Origin: Escallonia rubra
Taxonomy: Eukaryota; Streptophyta; Magnoliopsida; Escalloniales; Escalloniaceae
Length of the DNA: 64,000 nt
Assembly: GCA_033065855.1 (NCBI GenBank)
Contig: JAVXUO010000983.1
Location: 1-64,000, forward strand
Reading direction: 5' to 3'
Part shown: positions 39,139-50,254 of the stretch, piece by piece
How positions within the stretch are numbered: position 1 is the first letter of the stretch
Layout of the letters: each line of letters begins with the position of its first letter
The notes under the pieces: model-generated
What the model was told of the DNA's origin: nothing
Databases searched by the model: none
Seen by the model: only the letters and a program-made list of their open reading frames with translations
Made by a program: the position numbers and the translations under genes

Positions 39139-39691
39139 CTCCGGTCTGTCTCGCCGGACCGTTCAGGTATTTCGGTCGTTTGATCAGTTCACTCTCTCCC
39201 GGGTCTTGGGTTTTCCGGTTCTACCAGGTCGTATGTTTTGTTAACATTTTAAAATTTTGGAATTAAGAAAAAAAATGAGGACCCAAACAATGGGCCAATA
39301 TTTGGGCCGAAAGGAAGGACTCCAACTGGGCTGGGATATGGGCTTCACCAAAATCTTGTTGTTGTCCCAACGTTGATTCTTTTCCCCAGTGCCTCACTGC
39401 CCAAAATATTGAACGCTTGATGCTAGTTATTATTATTAGGAGTTAAACTATGGACTGCATCAAAGCCCAAAACGAAAAAGAGACAAGACAAAATGTAAAA
39501 GATGTCAATATTGAATTCAGTAAAAGAAAAAGACCGGTTCATCAGTAATTGGGACTGAAATCATCTATTGTACAATACTTTTGTTATTATAACAAAAAAA
39601 TATCGCCAAATAATGATAAAAAGATCATCATTATAAATTTTAGTAACTATAACAAAACTCTTTTAGTAGCATTTTTTTTTTATCACTGAAA
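39139..39691. other. Promoter side of the coiled-coil gene
   Basis: 5' flank of the minus-strand gene. The plus-strand open frames at 38945-39266 overlap exon 1 and are shadows. No repeat recognised until the duplication starts at 39692. Confidence 0.5.
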
Positions 39692-41395
39692 CTATTACAG
39701 CAAAGGTGCAGCATTTTTTTTATTGTAATTGCTATTCGGCTTATTGAGCTAACTCTTGGGATGGGCCTGCGAGCATAGATAGCAGTTAGAGATGATACAA
39801 CATTTAGGCTCAAACTAGAGGTAATCCAGGCCCAACCGTACAAAAGAGTAATGGGTGGCTCTAGTGACGTTTCACTTTGACAAATGACGTTTCTTCTATG
39901 CCTAACGTGACAGCGACAATTATTTGACACGTGAGATTTTTTAACGGATTGTGAATTTTAGTAGGCATTTCCTACTAGCTTAAATCTGGGTCGTCGGATC
40001 CTTTGGACTGGACACTCATTTGGCCTGTTAAGTGACTAGTATTACAGTCAGGGTCGCTTTCTTGTTCATTTGCTCCTTATGGTCGTAATAATGGTTAGAA
40101 AACCAAAGTAGATACCTTGAAATGCTAGAACGGAACCCTGAGTTAGTTGCTAAATGGAAGATTAGAAGACATACACAGCTGAGTTATTCATGACTCCAAC
40201 CTCGTCACTTTGTGCACGGTTTTCTCGTGTAATTCGTGTCATCTCATGCTTGCAGCTGTAATGTCATGTCCTTTGATTGTCATCTTCAATCTCTGCCTCG
40301 CATATGTAAGCATGGATTCTAGCATGATACACGTGCCTTTGCCAATTAGTCAAATTGTCTCTGCTCATCCGCAATTACTAATCAAGGGCAAGCCAATTCC
40401 GCGCGCATCTCCCTGAATCCTTTCTTGCTTGGAGTTCTTGTAAAGGTAATATTGCTTTTTGCACTCAACAACTTGGTTGAAATAGTATATTAAGTCATGT
40501 AGAACGAGGATATTAATCTAGGGATAGTATTAACTTTTAAGAACGAACGTAAAGTATGAAATCAATTGTTCGAGTGGACTTTCCATGATAAACTAACATG
40601 CAATTAAAAAAAAAAGGTTTCTTGTTAGCTGTTATTGAACAGTAGATCAATGTGATAATTCAATGATAAAGTCCTGCTTGTGGAAGGGTTTCAGTTTCAT
40701 GCAAGTCACTTAGGGTTAATAAAATGTGTATTGTTGTGATAAAATGTTCACCTTTTACTAAAGCAATTCTCTTTGCGGAATATCCTTTGACCCAAAGACG
40801 TCTAGCTTGTTATTGGATAATTTTTTTCATGGGGAGTCGCTAGTAAATTTTTTGTGACGATTCCTAATAGAAACTTTTTGTTTAAATATATATAGTACAA
40901 AAATAACTTAATTTTGTTAATTGATTTACTATGTGCTTTAACGACGAGTCTCTTACGTGCATGAAGACATCTTCATCGACATGAGAACAAGGATACCAGA
41001 TCCCTTGCTTATCCTTGCCTCATAAGCATCTCGTTTATATGGTCAAGCAATAAGTATTCCAGAACCCCACTTCCATGCCTTCCTTGAGGCATCCAATTTC
41101 CATGTCTTTCTAACTCAATCAAGTCTTGCGAGCCTTACATACCCAAATCAAACCTTCATCATTTCATCAACTTCACTTCTAATCCAACATCCATCTTCCT
41201 TCCTGGCCCCAATCCCCCACCATTTCTCAGCAAATCCTCTCAGCCAAGTCCCCTCCTCCTTTCCCTCTCTCTTCCCCCATTGTCAGTCGCCCCCTCTATT
41301 AAATTAGTCAAATTCCCTCTCTTTCTTCTATCGTTCCCTCCACCCAAATCCAACAGACTCATTCTGCCTCGTGTACTTACCGGTCACATCAAATC

Positions 41396-44300
41396 ATGGT
41401 GATGAAAACCGTTGAGAAAGCAAACACAATGAGGCCGCAGGACCGCTCTCGAGGACCATCATCAGAGGATTCCTTTACCGACGAGTTTACTGAACATCCG
41501 CAGAACCCGACTGATCAAGGAGTTGCGTCGTCTCCACGGAAGAAGCCTCCTGTTTGGGAAAACTATACGATAAAGGAATTGACGAAGAAGTTAGAGCAAG
41601 CGTGTAAGGAAAATGCTGAAATGAAGCAGATCGTGATACTACAGGAGAAAGTTGCCCTGCTGGCTCAAGGTGGAAACCTGGAGAACAACAAACATGCAGC
41701 AAGGTAGGAAAAAGAAGGAGAACATAGGGGGCGTGGAACACATCGTCTTACCAAAAGATCAAACATAATGAGGAAGTCGGACCGCCGTCGAGGACCATCA
41801 AAGGATTCCTTTACCGACGAGTTTAAACATCCGAGGAACCTGACTGATCGAGGAGTTACGTCATCTCCACGGAAGATGCCTCCTGTTTCTCTAAAAGTTA
41901 ATCTAGGGCAGAAACCAACAAAGGATGAAGACTCCAGTTCAGATTTAAACGATACGATAAAGGACTTGACGAAGAAGTTAGAGCAATCGTGTCAGGAAAA
42001 TGCTGCAATGAAGCATGCTAACGTGATACTACAGGAAAAAGTTGGCCTGCTGGCTCAAGGTGGAAACCTGGAGAACAACAAAAATGCAACAATGGAGGAA
42101 GAAGAAGAAGAAGAAGAAGAAGAAGAAGGAGAAGAAGAAGAAGAAGAAGATAGGGAGAGTGGAACACATCGTCTTACCAAAAGATCAAACATAATGAGGA
42201 AGTCGGACCGCCGTCGAGGACCATCAAAGGATTCCTTTACCGACGAGTTTAAACATCCGAGGAACCTGACTGATCGAGGAGTTACGTCATCTCCACGGAA
42301 GATGCCTCCTGTTTCTCTAAAAGTTAATCTAGGGCAGAAACCAACAAAGGATGAAGACTCCAGTTCAGATTTAAACGATACGATAAAGGACTTGACGAAG
42401 AAGTTAGAGCAATCGTGTCAGGAAAATGCTGCAATGAAGCATGCTAACGTGATACTACAGGAAAAAGTTGGCCTGCTGGCTCAAGGTGGAAACCTGGAGA
42501 ACAACAAAAATGCAACAATGGAGGAAGAAGAAGAAGAAGAAGAAGAAGAAGAAGAAGAAGAAGAAGAAGAAGAAGAAGATAGGGAGAGTGGAACACATCG
42601 TCTTACCAAAAGATCAAACATAATGAGGAAGTCGGACCGCCGTCGAGGACCATCAAAGGATTCCTTTACCGACGAGTTTAAACATCCGAGGAACCTGACT
42701 GATCGAGGAGTTACGTCATCTCCACGGAAGATGCCTCCTGTTTCTCTAAAAGTTAATCTAGGGCAGAAACCAACAAAGGATGAAGACTCCAGTTCAGATT
42801 TAAACGATACGATAAAGGACTTGACGAAGAAGTTAGAGCAATCGTGTCAGGAAAATGCTGCAATGAAGCATGCTAACGTGATACTACAGGAAAAAGTTGG
42901 CCTGCTGGCTCAAGGTGGAAACCTGGAGAACAACAAAAATGCAACAATGGAGGAAGAAGAAGAAGAAGAAGAAGAAGAAGAAGGAGAAGAAGAAGAAGAA
43001 GAAGATAGGGAGAGTGGAACACATCGTCTTACCAAAAGATCAAACATAATGAGGAAGTCGGACCGCCGTCGAGGACCATCAAAGGATTCCTTTACCGACG
43101 AGTTTAAACATCCGAGGAACCTGACTGATCGAGGAGTTACGTCATCTCCACGGAAGATGCCTCCTGTTTCTCTAAAAGTTAATCTAGGGCAGAAACCAAC
43201 AAAGGATGAAGACTCCAGTTCAGATTTAAACGATACGATAAAGGACTTGACGAAGAAGTTAGAGCAATCGTGTCAGGAAAATGCTGCAATGAAGCATGCT
43301 AACGTGATACTACAGGAAAAAGTTGGCCTGCTGGCTCAAGGTGGAAACCTGGAGAACAACAAAAATGCAACAATGGAGGAAAAAGAAGAAGAAGGTAGGG
43401 AGCGTGGAACACATCGTCTTACCGCTAGTGCAATAATGAGGCAGTCGGACCGCCGGCGAGGACCATCAAAGGATTGCTGTACCGCCGAGTTTACTGAGCA
43501 TCCGGGGAACCCGGCTGATAGAGGAGTTAAGTCAGCTGCACGGAAGATGCCTCCTGTTTCTCTAAAAGTTAATCTAGGGCAGAAACCAACAAAGGATGAA
43601 GACTCCAGTTCAGATTTACACGATACGATAAAGGAATTGACGAAGAAGTTAGAGCAAGCGTGTCACGAAAATGCTGAAATGAAGCATGCTATCGTGATAC
43701 TACAGGAGAAAGTTGGCCTGCTGGCTCAAGGTGGAAACCTGGAGAACAACAAACATGCATCAATGGAGGAAAAAGAAGAAGAACATAGGGAGCGTGGAAC
43801 ACATGATCATGTAAACGCGCCAAATAGCCAAAGCGATGAGAAATCAGGAGTAGTCCATGCGCAGGGGGTTAACGCTGACCTGGGAAGGCAATTACACGCG
43901 CCCGGGGAAAAACAAACTACTTCTAAACCAGTGTTGGCAGGAAAGGCAGGTATGAATAATGAAACAAATGATCTCAATCCTATTAATACACGGACTAGCA
44001 CATATACATCTGTAAATAGGGAACAATGGGAGGGGCTAAAATTAAATTTTATTGATCCCCAAGTTATCGATGGAACTCAAGGAGTAGAGTACTCTACAGA
44101 AGATGTTCACGATGAAATGATGAAATGGCAAAACTCCATCATAGTCTATGTTTTGGGATCTCGACCTCAATTTCAGGTTATGAAAGGATTTCTGGAAGGG
44201 ATCTGGAACAGATTTGGGAACTTCCAACTGAGTCTCCTTGAAACGGGAGTATACATTGCTAAATTTATTGATAAGGAAGCTCATACCCAAATCACTGAAT

Positions 44301-44692
44301 TGGGACCATGGTCGTTTGACGACAATAGACCCCTCATTACTAAACTTTGGACGCCGACAGTCTTGCTAGAAGAAGAAGGTTTGAGTAGAGTCCCAGTTTG
44401 GGTAAGGCTACCCAAATTACCGCTACAATTCTGGTCTGCTAAAATGTTGAGTCGTATAGCCAGCACAATTGGATTGCCCCTATTCACAGATAGAATGACA
44501 GCTACAAAGGAAAGATTGATGCATGCAAGGATTTGTGTAGAAGTCAATTATCACTCGGAATTACATACATCTATTCCTTTAAGGGGACCAGATAATGTAA
44601 TATATCATCAGGCTGTGGAGTACGAAGGGACTCCCACAAAGTGCCAATACTGCAAGACTTTTGGGCATACAGGGCAGGGGAGAGATGCCTAA
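41396..44692 (+). pseudogene. LINE ORF1-like gene with amplified coiled-coil repeats (interrupted)
   Basis: One frame runs from the ATG at 41396 to 44692 with a single TAG at 41705-41707; after it the frame stays open and restarts at the ATG at 41768 (974 codons). The N-terminal part is six tandem units of a coiled-coil module (DRRRGPSKDSFTDEF..., TIKDLTKKLEQ..., ILQEKVGLLAQ, poly-Glu). The C-terminal part is a DUF4283-type domain (from about residue 787 of the 974) followed by a zinc knuckle, as in ORF1 of plant L1-like LINEs. The knuckle is broken here: CQYCKTFGHTGQGRDA ends early after a small insertion relative to the sister copy, losing the last Cys. RNA binding is the expected ancestral role. 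Confidence 0.8.
41429..43830 (+). repeat. Six-unit in-frame tandem repeat
   Basis: Units begin at ATGAGG near 41429, 41768, 42194, 42623, 43049 and 43436. Spacing among the four central units is 426, 429 and 426 bp, all multiples of three. The central four are nearly identical except for the length of the GAA (Glu) run; the first and last are diverged. The sister gene at 55498 has only one unit. Confidence 0.93.
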
Positions 44693-44780
44693 GGAAAAAA
44701 CAAGTATGGTTCCTGAACAGATTATTCAAGAGATTGAAAATAATGAGAGTGTAGCTGTGAAAACAGGAGTTCATGTTAGA

Positions 44781-45673
44781 CAGGGGCGGACCACCCCCAT
44801 GCATGACCGGGGGGAGGCCACGGCACCCCTCAACATTTGTGAAATTTCTTAACGTCTGCTGCTGGAAGGAAGGTCACAGAAGTAATATCGAAGGAAATCC
44901 CAACTGCAAAGATTGATATAATGGAGTTGGATCTCAGTTCAATTGCATCAGTAGCAAGCTTTAATTCGTTGGGTCTTCCTCTGGGTATCCTTGTGTAGGT
45001 TGATTTCTTTTGTCGTTTCTCTCTATCTGTTTTATAGTTTCATTTGGTCCTAGAACAATATTGCTTCTTAGATAATGGATAAATATATTTAAAAGATGTA
45101 AAATATTTATAAAAATATTACTATATTGTAATATTAATTTATTCATATTTCATTTTATTTGTGTTTTTAAACTATTTGTGCCACCCACTACCATAATCTT
45201 TGTCTTTGTTATTTTCTTACTCTATCTTCATTGTTCCAAATCTCAAATTCTAAATTTCTAGATTGCCAAAAAAACAAGAATAGATTAAGGTTAGTTCATT
45301 TTTTTTTTTAGTTTCAATTTTTATAATTTGTTAACTTATACATGACTAATGTACTGATACAATTGATAATCATATTAGTAATATATCTATATAGTAAAGA
45401 TTAAGCATCTTTCATGCAAAATTAGTAATTTATTGTTGGCTAATTTTACTAAGTTAAATAAATCACTATGTATAGTGAAAATATATTGTTAATAGTCAAA
45501 TTAAGCAATCAATTTTATATTTAACGTATTTAATAGTGACGATAATTATAATATATTTTTTATTATTCATATTTTATGTGAACTTGAACCTTTTTAAATC
45601 TTTAATGTTTGCCATCAAATCTTTTTTATGATTTTTTGGCAGCCCCGATTACACTTTCTGGATCCCGCCCCCG
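44781..45673. mobile_element. hAT-type element, copy 1
   Basis: It starts CAGGGGCGGACC and ends GGATCCCGCCCCCG (inverted, imperfect). The 8-bp duplication ATGTTAGA flanks it at 44773-44780 and 45674-45681. 893 bp, AT-rich inside, no transposase. The same element with the same duplication sits at 57036-57893. Confidence 0.88.
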
Positions 45674-45725
45674 ATGTTAGAAATAGCTTTTTAAGAATTA
45701 CAAGAGGAGGAATGTGAGAAGCTAA

Positions 45726-46736
45726 TTAAGAGTGTATTTGGAACCATGGAATTGATGGGATTTCATTTCAAATCATCGAATTTTATTATTTGGAACATTA
45801 AAAAAAGGAATTGTAATTGAATTTCATGGGATTTGATTAGATTTATTTTTATAGTATGAAATCCAATGAAAAATGGTCAGTTCATGGGATTTCGATTTAC
45901 TTGAATTAAAAATAATTATTTACATATCTTATCATTTTTTCATGATCTCTCTAACAATGAACCCACCACCATCATCTTCATTACCGCTACCCCCACACCA
46001 CTTTTACTACCACCACCGGCACCACTACTACCACCACCACCATCTTCATTGTCGCTACTACCACACCAATTTTACTAACACCACCGGCACCACTACTGCC
46101 ATCACCACCACCACCACTGCCACCGCCACCGCCACTACCACTGTCGCTGCCACCACCATTTTCATTGCCGCTACCGCCACACCACTTTTACTACCACCAC
46201 CGCACCGCTACTTCCAGCACCACCGCCACCACCACTACTATTGTCGCTGCCGCCACAACCATTACTAACACTACCGCCAAAACCACCACAGCCACTACTG
46301 CAACCACAATCGTCGTCACTGCATCTTTCACCACCACCACTACCGCCACCGCCAGTACTGCCACAACTATCACCGTTGCTGCCATTACTACTACTGCCAC
46401 CACCACCGCCACTGCATCCCCCACCACTACAGCCACCACCAGCACCACTAGTACTGCCACAACTACCACCGTCGCCACCACAACCACTGTCGCGGCGACA
46501 ACCACCACCACCATAGCCACCGATAATGTCACCACCACCGATACCACCATACCACCACTGCCGTCGCCACCACTATTGCCACCATCAACATCATCACCAC
46601 TGCCACCACCATCGCTACTGCCGCCACCACCACTACCACCGCCACCACCACCATCACTACTGCTGCCACCACCACCATCACCGCAGCCACCACTACGACT
46701 GCCACCATCGCTGCCAACATCACTACTGCCACCGCC
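45726..46736. repeat. ACC/GCC triplet-rich tract with AT-rich lead-in
   Basis: Where copy 1 stops matching copy 2 (45726), unrelated AT-rich sequence begins (GAGTGTATTTGGAACC). From about 45955 to 46736 there follows a degenerate CCACCACTACT/GCCACC triplet repeat. Long open frames exist on both strands (Thr- or Pro-rich one way, Val- or Gly-rich the other) only because the triplet lacks stops. Not a gene. Confidence 0.8.
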
Positions 46737-47306
46737 CACTACAAGAAAAATGGTCTTTACCGACCGCGCCTGGCGGTCGCTAAAGGTGTCAACGCGGTCG
46801 CTAAAGGGTTTTAGCGACCGCGTAAGGGCGGTTGCTAAAACGGTCGCTATAGCCCAGGTCACTAAATTTTAGCAACCGTATTTTAATTTCGGTCGCTAAA
46901 TTTAGTGACCGCGTTGACTATATTTAGCGACTGCCAAGGGCGGTCGCTAAATATTTTTAATTTAAATTTTTTCTTTTTTAATTATTTTTTATTAAATTAT
47001 ATTTATATATTTAGCGACCGAATTAGAGACCGCGACCGGCGGTCGCTAAATAATTTAATTTTTTTTAATTTTTTTAAAAAATAAAAATAAAAAAATTTAG
47101 CGACCGCTTTGTTTTATTTAACGACCGTATATCACGGTCGCAAAACCTGGCTTTGCAAAAAAAAAAAATCAGGTCAAATAACCTGTCCAAAATCTGGCGC
47201 AGAACTAATATCAATTCACATCCAATCCAATCCAATCGATCCAAAAACCGATTTAACCTCGGTTGAAACGATTTTGAATGAATGCGTTGAAAGCCAATTC
47301 CGCAAT
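46737..47306. mobile_element. CACTA (En/Spm-type) terminus, truncated
   Basis: CACTACAAGAAAAA at 46737 is the canonical CACTA end. It is followed by a dense array of subterminal GGTCGCTAAA/TAGCGACCG motifs in both orientations to about 47140. No matching opposite end was found before the sequence joins a fragment of the 6-kb segment at 47307. Confidence 0.8.
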
Positions 47307-48190
47307 TACTAATCAAGGGCAAGCCAATTCCGCGCGCATCTCCCTGAATCCTTTCTTGCTTGGAGTTCTTGTAAAGGTAATATTGCTTTTTGCACTCAAC
47401 AACTTGGTTGAAATAGTATATTAAGTCATGTAGAACGAGGATATTAATCTAGGGATAGTATTAACTTTTAAGAACGAACGTAAAGTATGAAATCAATTGT
47501 TCGAGTGGACTTTCCATGATAAACTAACATGCAATTAAAAAAAAAAGGTTTCTTGTTAGCTGTTATTGAACAGTAGATCAATGTGATAATTCAATGATAA
47601 AGTCCTGCTTGTGGAAGGGTTTCAGTTTCATGCAAGTCACTTAGGGTTAATAAAATGTGTATTGTTGTGACAAAACAAAAAATAGTCCAAAGCTAAAGCT
47701 TACCTCTCTAGTTGCTGTTAACAAGCTCTGATATAGAAAATGGTGACTTTCTCTTAAAATGTTCACCTTTTACTAAAGCAATTCTCTTTGCGGAATATCC
47801 TTTGACCCAAAGACGTCTAGCTTGTTATTGGATAATTTTTTTCATGGGGAGTCGCTAGTAAATTTTTTGTGACGATTCCTAATAGAAACTTTTTGTTTAA
47901 ATATAGTACAAAAATAACTTAATTTTGTTAATTGATTTACTATGTGCTTTAACGACGAGTCTCTTACGTGCATGAAGACATCTTCATCGACATGAGAACA
48001 AGGATACCAGATCCCTTGCTTTGCTTATCGTTGCCGCATAAGCAGCTTGTTCATATATGGTCAAGCAATAAGTATTCCAGAACCCCACTTCCATGCCTTC
48101 CTTGAGGCATCCAATTTCCATGTCTTTCTAACTCAATCAAGTCTTGCGAGCCTTACATACCCAAATCAAACCTTCATCATTTCATCAACT
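47307..48190 (+). repeat. Third, partial copy of the duplicated segment
   Basis: Matches 40370-41170 and 52553 onward, including the stretch starting CAAAACAAAAAATAGTCC that copy 1 lacks. It is cut at both ends: by the CACTA fragment on the left and by the hAT-like element starting at 48191 on the right. Confidence 0.88.
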
Positions 48191-50254
48191 CAGTGGCGGA
48201 ACCAAGATTTTATCCCAGGGGGGGCTAAAAATATATCGAAGGAGATAAATATTTTTATAAGTAAACTAGCACACACAAAAAAATATATCAAAGGAGATAA
48301 ATACTTTTCCACCTTTAGTTTCTTTTGATAGAACCTTTCCATTCTGAAAAAAAAAATATTTTATTTTAAGTATCAATCCATCAATTATCAATCAAATAAC
48401 CTAGTTAATTACAAATATTTTATTCTTTTACTTTTCCAGTCATGTTTTATTATCGCGTTAACCTAATTAACTTAATTTCAACCCACCATTCAACTAAATC
48501 ACATATCCGACATCTCAATCCAATTGGGTCTCATCCTCCATCAACCATCTCAATTCTCAAATGCTCAATGCACAATTAACAACATATAATCAGCATGAAA
48601 ATAATCTCAATTTTTAAATGCACAATTAACACAACCTAAAATTATCAATCAAATAATCAATGCTCAAATGGGATAAAAATCTAATTGGGTCCCATCCTCC
48701 ATCAACAATCTCAAATCTCAAGTGCTCAATGCACGATTAACATCCATAAAGCATCAATTAATAATCTAAATTATCAAATACACAACTAACAACCTAAAAT
48801 TATTAATCAAATAATCAATTCTCAATAGCAAAAGAAATTGTTCAAAATGCACACTGACCTCAGTCCTCAGAAATCAGAACGGCGTCGTTGTCGCAATGTC
48901 GTCGGTGACTGAAACTCAAAGTCAGATCTGCAATTTCACTATTTCAAGCGCCGTGACCGCCGAACGGCAGTGGCGGAACTTCCTCGGTTCGTCCGCCGGC
49001 TCGTAGACGGTAGATCTAAGCTAGATCTGCCAGATCTCATCTGGCCGGAGTCGCCGGAGTTTGGTGGGGACTGGCCGGAGTTGAGGTGGGGACGGCGACC
49101 AACTGATGAGCCCAGCCGATGACCGGTGGCCGTGGGTCGGTGGGTGGTGATGGCGTGCGGCCGGTGCGGCAAGCCGCAGTGGCTGAGAGAGCCAAGAGAG
49201 GAGGAGCCGACGAGAGATGCAGGCCGTCACGGCGTGAGAGCTTCACTTGACGGCTGACGCCACGGCGACCGCCGACCGGCGTAAGTGCTACATTACGGAG
49301 TTACGGCGATGGCCGATGAGCCGAGGCTGCCCGCTATCGAGCCGATGACCGGTGGCCCGTGGCCTTTGTGTGGTGCCACGGTGAGTGAGAGAGCCAAGAG
49401 AGGAGGAGAGCTGCCGAGCTGGAGAGGTGCCGCCGTGTCGCGGTGAGCCGGTGTCCAGTGACTGTGAGAGTCGGTCGAGAGAGGAGTAGAGAGAGAGAGA
49501 GAGAGAGAGAAAGGGAAAGTTGCAAATGAAAAAAAAACACTATATATATATAAATTTTTTTTTTCAAAATCTGAGGGGGGCTACAGCACCCCCTCGTACA
49601 AGCGTGATTCCGCCACTGCCGCCGAACGGCAGTGGCAGAACTTCCTCGGTTCGTCCGTCGGCTCGTAGACGGTAGATCTAAGCTAGATCTGCCAGATTTG
49701 ATCAGGCCAGAGTTGCCGGAGTTGGGTGGGGACTGGCCAGAGTTGGGGTGGGTTCGACGACCACCTGATGGGCGCAGCCGACGACCGGTGGCCGTGGGTG
49801 GTGCCGACGTGCGGGCGGTGCGGTGAGCCGTGGTGGCTGAGAGAGCCGAGAGCGGAGGAACCGACGAGAGATGCCGGCGTCACGACGTGAGAGCTTCACT
49901 TGACGGCTGACGCCACAGCGACCGCCGACCGGCGTAAGTGCTGCGTTACAGAGTTACAGCGATGGCCGATGACTCGATGAGCCGAGGCTGCCCGCTGCCG
50001 AGCCGATGACCAGTGGCCCGTGGCCTTTGTGTGGTGCCACGGTGAGTGAGAGAGCCAAGAGAGGAGGAGAGCTGCCGAGCTGGAGAGGTGCCGCCGTGTC
50101 GTGGTGAGCCGGTGTCCAGTGACTGTGAGAGTCGGTCGAGAGAGGAGTAGAGAGAGAGAAAAGGAAAGTTGCAAATGAAAAAAAACACTATATATATATA
50201 TATATTTGAGGGGGGGCTATAGCACCCCCTCGTACAAGCGTGGTTTCGCCACTG
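48191..50254. mobile_element. hAT-like element with internal tandem duplication
   Basis: The left end is CAGTGGCGGAACCA (48191). Matching inverted ends appear twice, TGATTCCGCCACTG ending at 49618 and GGTTTCGCCACTG ending at 50254. The stretch 48957-49618 is duplicated at 49619-50254 with minor changes, including a (GA)n tract and the end motif. The GC-rich interior (CCGCCGAACGGC..., GTCGACGGCGA-type) has open frames in several directions but no transposase motifs. No clean target-site duplication was found. Confidence 0.7.

Larger units (their letters stand above)
39692..45725 (+). repeat. 6-kb duplicated segment, copy 1
   Basis: This segment recurs at 51885-57945 in the same orientation with high identity, and part of it (40370-41170) also at 47307-48190. 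It contains a 5' spacer, the LINE ORF1-like gene with repeat array and an hAT element. Compared with the other copies it lacks about 85 bp near 40740 (a stretch starting CAAAACAAAAAATAGTCC). Confidence 0.9.

Noticed and set aside
45873-46872. Long Thr/Pro- and Val/Gly-rich ORFs (up to 235 codons)
   Set aside because: Created by ACC/GCC triplet repeats that contain no stop codons; no domain and equally open on the opposite strand.
48939-49899. Minus-strand ORFs in the hAT-like element
   Set aside because: Duplicated with the element and lacking any transposase motif (no hAT dimerisation or zinc-finger signature).
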